Assembly (NCBI GenBank): GCA_026706505.1
Contig: JAPOYQ010000849.1
Location: 1 to 10,139 of the forward strand
Direction of reading: 5' to 3'
Source: Gemmatimonadota bacterium
GTDB taxonomy: Bacteria; Latescibacterota; UBA2968; UBA8231
Length of the DNA: 10,139 nucleotides
Positions 7,101 to 10,139 of this stretch are shown in pieces. Numbering within the stretch: position 1 is the first letter of the stretch; each line of letters begins with the position of its first letter. Both the position numbers and the translations under genes were made by a program. The notes beneath the pieces are model-generated. The model saw only the letters and a list, made by a program, of their open reading frames with translations. It did no database searches and was not told the DNA's origin.

Positions 7101-7528
7101 CTCGCGCCGGGCGCTTCTTCCTCGATGAGATGGCTAAAACTGACGAGCTCGCCAGAAGTCGTAACCGTGGCCTGAAATTCCTCCTTTTCCAATTCCCGCA
7201 CCCAGCGGTTGCTCCAGCGCCACAACTGCACGGGATTGCCAATGACCTGCGTGGCCCCCTCCAGACCCAACTCGCGTTCGAGAAAGGTCTTGGTATCGTT
7301 GTCGTAGCGGAAAATGGCGCTGTGGCGATAGTCGGCCAGATCAAAGCCGCGGGCAGTGATAAAATCGGCTGCCTGCTCCTCGGCCTCGTCGCGAGTGACG
7401 CGGAAGTCAATTGAGGCTTCGGGAAAAGCCTGGTAGAAGTAGTGAACTCCAACGGCCAAACTAACGGCGGCAACGAGCACGCAGCCGCCGATGAAGGCTA
7501 GGTCTTTTCTCGTTAGTTTTATTTCCAT
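4178..7528 (-). CDS. Giant CPBP-family intramembrane protease with tandem internal duplication
   Basis: The protein has 1116 residues and is built as two similar halves. Half one (about 1-500): a membrane segment (12-30), a PepSY-like extracytoplasmic region with two sub-repeats (about 44-225), then a multi-helix CPBP domain. Its motifs are EEFISR (422-427), GFAH (His456) and HYTID (His494-Asp498), the catalytic signatures of CAAX-protease/Abi membrane metalloproteases. Half two (about 583-1080) repeats the plan: a membrane segment (587-602), a PepSY-like region (617-800) sharing PNR-DH-F (178-186 against 753-760) and an LKVPEDW-like end, then helices. The aligned motif positions read TNAIFLPI, SGGN and SVHSAAQ, so the second catalytic site is lost. 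A proline/alanine-rich linker (553-580) joins the halves. Typical CPBP proteins are about 200-350 residues. It would sit in the cytoplasmic membrane with the PepSY-like parts outside; substrate unknown. Operon partner: the metallophosphoesterase. Confidence 0.85.
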   Translation of the reverse strand: MEIKLTRKDLAFIGGCVLVAAVSLAVGVHYFYQAFPEASIDFRVTRDEAEEQAADFITARGFDLADYRHSAIFRYDNDTKTFLERELGLEGATQVIGNPVQLWRWSNRWVRELEKEEFQATVTTSGELVSFSHLIEEEAPGASLEEAEARRLAEAFLTAELGRDLAALEFVEVQTQERPNRIDHTFSWKLRDFAVGEAYYRFYVRLQGDQIGGFGEYLKIPEAWERDYADLRSRNETTGLVAGTLLILTILAMLVSFFIGVRARDIRWKTAAIFGAIAAVLTLLAQLNNLPLTAFDYDTTDTYGSFLTGQLLNSLFAAAAQGILIFFLTAAAEPLYRRYYANQIQIGGQFTPAGLRTKRFLLGTILGLAMTPAFLAYQVLFYITAEQFGAWGPAYIPYSEMVNTYIPWIMVLLIGFMPAVSEEFISRAFSIPFLHKYLKFRWVAVVIAGLIWGFAHANYPQQPFYIRGIEVGIAGIVVGYIFLRFGILAPLVWHYTIDALYTSLILFRSSNSYFVVSAALSAGLMLLPLAVALFLYLRQRRFADPTPLLNKSAAPPVSEAAADEPTAQQPTAPTPAFVYTPLSKRRLGWAAAVVVVSLGFFTLEYEKPLDFVDVHLTQGEAEAKAVEHLEETGADASAYEVVTYYQNQPDALAIRYILERDSVAVVNRLYREDLLASLWVTRFFRYGEKEEYRVAVHPEDGSLYSINHLLAEEAEGADLEEVQAQAIAVQHLRAFGFDVEQLELKESSSEKLPNRRDHRFVFEAIEGDPRNVDELRYRVRVNVAGDEPASIYRFLKVPEDWRREHQESTTLKTALSGLLIVLIAAVVIHGLWLLVRRVRNEGIVWSPLIKIAAIVAAFLVLEFLNGLSVVERAYDTRLTLPIFTITQILSIVLGSLGVGLMILAALGLATSLYPDWPARLRAARRVPEFRDAVVGVALILVAREAWQHLRGYVESRFIASDPTLGFGLPSGLDQYLPFWNSLSDGVTNAIFLPILAGLALYYSRFVIKKRLYAVVAGLGVGLIMSGGNAVHFDEFLFELLTFVTSVGFVVAAIVLLLRNNLLAYVLLGFVSVHSAAQSLGALSAPAYQLQAGILLLLILLVVFCLWWRLGAEREAS

Positions 7529-7575
7529 CTGTCGTGTGGGATTTTAATTGTGGAGAGGACAATTTTGCTGCGTTC

Positions 7576-7604
7576 AACATAGTAAAAGACTAGGACGTGG
7601 ACAA
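7576..7604 (-). promoter_or_regulatory. Putative promoter of the protease-phosphoesterase operon
   Basis: On the minus strand TTGTCC (7599-7604) and TATGTT (7576-7581) are 17 bases apart, each 4 of 6 to consensus. Transcription would start near 7569, about 40 bases before the protease ATG. Assigned from consensus and location only. It overlaps the leader of nothing else but lies within 12 bases of the divergent plus-strand candidate. Confidence 0.35.
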
Positions 7605-7614
7605 ACCCACTGCA

Positions 7615-7643
7615 TTGACGCGCACAGCGGCATTTTGCAGATT
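7615..7643 (+). promoter_or_regulatory. Putative promoter of the oxidoreductase run
   Basis: TTGACG (7615-7620, 5 of 6) and CAGATT (7638-7643, 3 of 6) are separated by 17 bases, ahead of the oxidoreductase start. The -10 box is poor, so this is only a candidate. With the minus-strand candidate at 7576-7604 it would make a back-to-back divergent promoter region. Confidence 0.3.
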
Positions 7644-7665
7644 CGCGGCTTCAAATCCCTTAAAC

Positions 7666-7672
7666 AGAGGAG
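7666..7672 (+). promoter_or_regulatory. Ribosome binding site fixing a GTG start
   Basis: AGAGGAG lies 6 bases before GTG at 7679-7681. It decides this GTG over the overlapping TTG one base upstream, which is out of frame, and over the ATG at codon 22. Confidence 0.7.
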
Positions 7673-7678
7673 CACATT

Positions 7679-8698
7679 GTGGCGGCAAAAAAACAGGAGC
7701 ACTTCCGCGTAGGTGTCATAGGCTATAGCAGCGCGTTCAATATGGGTCAGTTGCACTTGACCTCCATGGCCAAAAACGAGGGCGTAGAAGTGGCCGCTGT
7801 TTGCGAGCTAGACCCCGAGCGGCGTCAAGCGGCCGAAGAGGACTTCCCCGGCATCAAGACCTACGGCCGCGTCGGCACCATGCTACGGAACGCAAACTTG
7901 GACTTGGTAACCATCATCACCCCGCACAACACGCACGCCAAGCTAGCAGTGCAGTGCCTCAATGCCGGGGTCCACGTGGTCTGCGAGAAGCCCCTCGCCA
8001 TCACCAGCGCCGAAGTCAAACGCATGCAGGCGGCGGCCAAAAAGAACAAGGTCCTGCTCTCGACGTTTCACAACCGGCGCTGGGACGGCGACTTTGTGGT
8101 GCTGCGCGATCTAATCCTCAAAGAGCAAATCATCGGTCCCGTCTTCCGCATCGAAGCTGGATTTTACGGCTACGGCGAGCAGGGAACTTGGTGGCGCGCC
8201 AATCGCAAAATCTCCGGCGGGGCCATCTACGACTGGGGCGCGCATTTTACGGATTGGATTTTGAATATCGTCCCGGAAAAAATCACCTCGGTCAGCGGCT
8301 TTCAAGTCAAAAATCCCGCATGGAAAAAATACGACAACGAAGATCACTCCGAATACACGCTGCGCTTCCACAGCGGCTGCACCGTCACTCTGACCATGTC
8401 CAACCTGTCTATGAGTCCGCGGCCGCGCTGGCGGGTGCTGGGCACCAAGGGCGCGATCGAGGATGCGGGCGGCAAGTACCTCGTCAAGACGGTGATCAAC
8501 GGCCGCCAGATGAGTGCCGAGGTGCCCTTCGCCGAGTCCAATTGGGACGCGTACTACGAAAACATTTTCGCGCATTTGCGGGGTCGCGCCGACCTCGTCA
8601 TTACCCCCGAATCCGCGGGCCGGGTAATCGGCGTCCTCGAAGCAGCCAATATTTCGGCGGCGCGCGGGTCAGTGCCCATCACGCCAGCCTTTGTCTGA
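7679..8698 (+). CDS. Gfo/Idh/MocA-family NAD(P)-dependent oxidoreductase
   Basis: This 339-residue protein has the complete two-domain plan of the family. The N-terminal Rossmann fold (about 9-125) begins VGVIGYSSAFNMGQ, has CELDPERR after the second strand, TPHNTH (81-86), and the signature CEKP (102-105) whose Lys contacts cofactor and substrate. The C-terminal domain carries GGAIYDWGAHFTD (180-192), with Asp185 and His189 at the usual catalytic positions. Family members oxidise or reduce sugars, inositols and sugar acids; the substrate cannot be told from sequence. The dinucleotide loop is unusual: GYSSAF replaces the normal G-G-G pattern after the first strand. The start is GTG with a strong ribosome binding site. 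Its TGA stop overlaps the start of the L7Ae-like gene by 8 bases, so the three plus-strand genes may be one transcript, although their functions do not obviously connect. Confidence 0.92.
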   Translation: MAAKKQEHFRVGVIGYSSAFNMGQLHLTSMAKNEGVEVAAVCELDPERRQAAEEDFPGIKTYGRVGTMLRNANLDLVTIITPHNTHAKLAVQCLNAGVHVVCEKPLAITSAEVKRMQAAAKKNKVLLSTFHNRRWDGDFVVLRDLILKEQIIGPVFRIEAGFYGYGEQGTWWRANRKISGGAIYDWGAHFTDWILNIVPEKITSVSGFQVKNPAWKKYDNEDHSEYTLRFHSGCTVTLTMSNLSMSPRPRWRVLGTKGAIEDAGGKYLVKTVINGRQMSAEVPFAESNWDAYYENIFAHLRGRADLVITPESAGRVIGVLEAANISAARGSVPITPAFV

Positions 8699-9020
8699 GC
8701 AAGAGCTACCCCACCTCGACCCAACTGCGCAACTGTCCGCGCTCTTGGGGATCGGCTGCCGCTCTGGGGCTACGGTCGTCGGCCTGTCGGCCGTGCGCCG
8801 CGCCAAGGGACTGGCCTTTGTATTTGCCAGCAGCGATCTAGCGCAGCGGACGTTGCGCGAACTGACTCGCTTAGAACGCGGGGGTACGCGCGTCTTTCAA
8901 GTACAGGCGATGGAAGTGCTGACGCAGGGCTTTGGCCGCGAGGACGCCCAAGTGATCGGTGTCTTGCGCGGCGATTTGGCCCGTGGGTTGTCCAAGCACT
9001 TAAAGGAGCAAGAATCGTGA
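8691..9020 (+). CDS. L7Ae/L30e-like (YlxQ-type) small RNA-binding protein
   Basis: This protein of about 109 residues follows the bacterial L7Ae/L30e plan. LSALLGIGCRSGATVVGLSAV (16-36) corresponds to the family's LLGLARRAGKLVSG-AV helix. KGLAFVFASSDLAQRTLREL (39-58) corresponds to the AKLVILASDAS-NT strand-helix. RVFQVQAMEVLTQGFGREDAQVIGV (67-91) corresponds to the LG-A-G---RAVVAI strand. Members bind kink-turn or other structured RNA, and YlxQ-type genes usually lie in the nusA-infB operon, so this copy is out of that context. The start is uncertain: the TTG at 8691 overlaps the oxidoreductase stop, with no clear ribosome binding site. Its stop overlaps the CYTH start as GTGA. Assignment rests on pattern recognition of a short, divergent protein; the RNA target is unknown. 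Confidence 0.65.
   Translation: MSEQELPHLDPTAQLSALLGIGCRSGATVVGLSAVRRAKGLAFVFASSDLAQRTLRELTRLERGGTRVFQVQAMEVLTQGFGREDAQVIGVLRGDLARGLSKHLKEQES
9002..9008 (+). promoter_or_regulatory. Ribosome binding site for the CYTH gene
   Basis: AAAGGAG inside the end of the L7Ae-like gene lies 8 bases before GTG at 9017-9019. It supports this GTG start and translation coupled to the upstream stop. Confidence 0.7.
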
Positions 9021-9493
9021 CGTCCTGGGAAATCGAGCGCAAGTACCTCGTAACCGACCGCTCTTGCCTCGATCAGCTAGCGGGCGTTGCCTTCCGGCAG
9101 GGCTACATTCCCATCCAAGACGGCGGCGTAGTGCGCGTGCGGGTCGAGGGCGAACGGGCAGTTCTCACGCTCAAGGGGGCGACTAGCGGCATATCGCGTC
9201 GCGAGTACGAATACGAAATCCCGCGCCAAGACGCTGAGAGTATCCTGGCAACTCTGTGTCAGCAGCCACACATCGAAAAGACGCGCTATACCTTGCCGTG
9301 GGCGGGCAAGGTCTGGACCATCGACGTATTTTCTGGAGAAAACGAGGGGCTAGTGCTCGCCGAAGTCGAACTGAACAGCCAAGAAGAAGTCGTGGAGAAA
9401 CCTCCTTGGGCCGGCGTCGAAGTATCGGACGATCCGCGCTATTACAACGCCAACCTCGTGCGCAATCCCTATCGCAAGTGGCAGGACGGTTAG
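9017..9493 (+). CDS. CYTH-domain protein, probable inorganic triphosphatase (TTM family)
   Basis: This 158-residue protein is a complete single CYTH (triphosphate tunnel) domain. It starts with the hallmark EIERK (5-9, ExExK). Tunnel residues follow in order: Arg40 and Arg42 in VVRVRVEG, Lys53 in LTLKG, REYEYEI (62-68), Lys88 and Arg90, Asp103, and Glu116/Glu118 in VLAEVEL. It ends with the bacterial pattern DDPRYYNANLVRNPY (138-151). Bacterial single-domain members hydrolyse inorganic triphosphate with Mg2+ or Mn2+; some kin are class IV adenylate cyclases or thiamine triphosphatases, so the substrate is a family-level guess. The GTG start overlaps the preceding stop (GTGA) and has a good ribosome binding site, so it is likely co-translated with the L7Ae-like gene. 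It converges on nadC with a 15-base gap in which no terminator is visible. Confidence 0.9.
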   Translation: MTSWEIERKYLVTDRSCLDQLAGVAFRQGYIPIQDGGVVRVRVEGERAVLTLKGATSGISRREYEYEIPRQDAESILATLCQQPHIEKTRYTLPWAGKVWTIDVFSGENEGLVLAEVELNSQEEVVEKPPWAGVEVSDDPRYYNANLVRNPYRKWQDG

Positions 9494-9508
9494 ATTACCC
9501 GGTCGCTT

Positions 9509-10139
9509 CTATCCCTCAAAAAGCATGCTCAAATCCAACGCCGGTGCCGAATGCGTCAGAATGCCGATCGAGACGAAGTCCACCCCAGCGGCAGCGGCCT
9601 CGCGCACGGTCGCCAAGGTATAACCGCCAGTGGCCTCAATCTCAATGGCAGGATTGGCGGCGCGGATGAGCGCTACGGCCCGGCACAGGGTCGGCGCGTC
9701 CATGTTGTCGAGCAGGATGCGATCCGGGCCGCCCGCTAGGGCCTCCTCGACCTCCGCGAGATTTTCGGCCTCCACGTAGACCGGCGCTGCTTGGCCCCGA
9801 GCCTCGCGGATGGCAGCGCGGACGCCGCCCGCGGCCGCGGCGTGGTTTTCCTTGATCAGCACGGCGTCGTACAGGCCCATGCGGTGATTGACGCCCCCAC
9901 CCAAGCGCACGGCCCATTTCTGCAAGTGCCGCCAGCCCGGCGTGGTTTTGCGGGTATCAGTGATGCGCGTAGCCGTGCCGTTTAGGGCCTCCACATAGCG
10001 CCGGGTCAGAGTGGCCACGCCCGAAAGCTGTTGCAGAAAATTGAGCGCAGTGCGCTCCCCAGCCAAGAGCGAACGAGCGCGCCCCTGCAAGCGGACGAGG
10101 GTCTGGCCTTCTGCGACCTCGTCCCCGTCGGCGACGTCA
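9509..10139 (-). CDS. nadC: Quinolinate phosphoribosyltransferase (nicotinate-nucleotide pyrophosphorylase), C-terminal part
   Basis: The frame continues past the right edge, so the N terminus is missing; about 209 of an expected 275-290 codons are visible. The enzyme joins quinolinate and PRPP to give nicotinate mononucleotide, CO2 and pyrophosphate in cytoplasmic de novo NAD synthesis. Diagnostic blocks appear in order: the end of the N-terminal barrel-like domain with DGDEVAEGQTLVRLQG, then SLLAGERTALNFLQQLSGVATLT, DTRKTTPGWRHLQKWAV, RLGGGVNHRMGLYDAVLIKENH, EAENLAEVEEAL, DRILLDNM, IEATGGYTL and GVDFVSIGILTHSAPALDLSM. The basic residues of these blocks bind quinolinate and PRPP. IEATGGYTL replaces the more usual E-SGGI, a mild variation. 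No neighbouring NAD genes (nadA, nadB) are visible within the window. Confidence 0.95.
   Translation of the reverse strand, partial: DVADGDEVAEGQTLVRLQGRARSLLAGERTALNFLQQLSGVATLTRRYVEALNGTATRITDTRKTTPGWRHLQKWAVRLGGGVNHRMGLYDAVLIKENHAAAAGGVRAAIREARGQAAPVYVEAENLAEVEEALAGGPDRILLDNMDAPTLCRAVALIRAANPAIEIEATGGYTLATVREAAAAGVDFVSIGILTHSAPALDLSMLFEG

Noticed and set aside
7801..8841. A 346-codon open frame on the plus strand overlapping the oxidoreductase
   Set aside because: The translation is rich in Arg, Ala and Gly with no family pattern, and it lies in another frame of the well-supported oxidoreductase; it is a high-GC shadow.
1..10139. CRISPR array, tRNA or rRNA genes
   Set aside because: No regularly spaced direct repeats were seen, and no cloverleaf or conserved rRNA stretch was recognised on either strand by reading; a dedicated scan was not possible.

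Overview
The window looks like chromosomal DNA from an uncultured bacterium of moderately high GC. I judge roughly 55-65 % GC in the housekeeping-like part by eye; this is not a full count. The gene mix is a Gfo/Idh/MocA oxidoreductase, a uronate-dehydrogenase-like SDR, a very large CPBP membrane protease and nadC. That mix, plus a short GGGC...GCCC interspersed palindrome, is the sort of content I associate with Latescibacteria/Poribacteria-like or other metagenome-assembled lineages. The taxonomic guess is an inference and is weak.

Positions 1-2063 are an accessory segment. The left edge carries the C-terminal part of an AbiEi-type antitoxin (type IV toxin-antitoxin). Its partner abiEii begins with the usual ATGA overlap but breaks off after about 15 recognisable codons. 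Facing it on the minus strand are a PIN-domain (VapC-like) nuclease and, immediately upstream of that, a 340-codon gene whose layout resembles an HK97-fold phage major capsid protein. The two minus-strand genes share one reading frame and are separated only by a TGA stop that abuts a GTG start. No ordinary antitoxin gene is present. A TTGACA-type promoter and a perfect 16-bp hairpin precede the capsid-like gene, which sampled at about 47 % GC, below its neighbours.

Positions 2145-7528 are all on the minus strand. In transcription order they hold a 1116-residue membrane protein, a membrane-anchored metallophosphoesterase and an SDR epimerase/dehydratase. The membrane protein is an internal tandem duplication of a PepSY-like plus CPBP-protease unit in which only the first half keeps the catalytic motifs. 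The protease and phosphoesterase are 6-9 bases apart and probably form one envelope-directed operon. The phosphoesterase ends inside a small palindromic repeat.

Positions 7529-7678 are a divergent promoter region. From there a plus-strand run of three overlapping genes reads rightwards: Gfo/Idh/MocA oxidoreductase, L7Ae/L30e-like RNA-binding protein, and CYTH-domain triphosphatase. At the right edge the C-terminal 209 or so codons of nadC (quinolinate phosphoribosyltransferase, NAD synthesis) converge on this run and leave the window.

The parts most worth a second look are the orphan capsid-like/PIN pair with its structured leader, and the half-dead duplicated CPBP protease.
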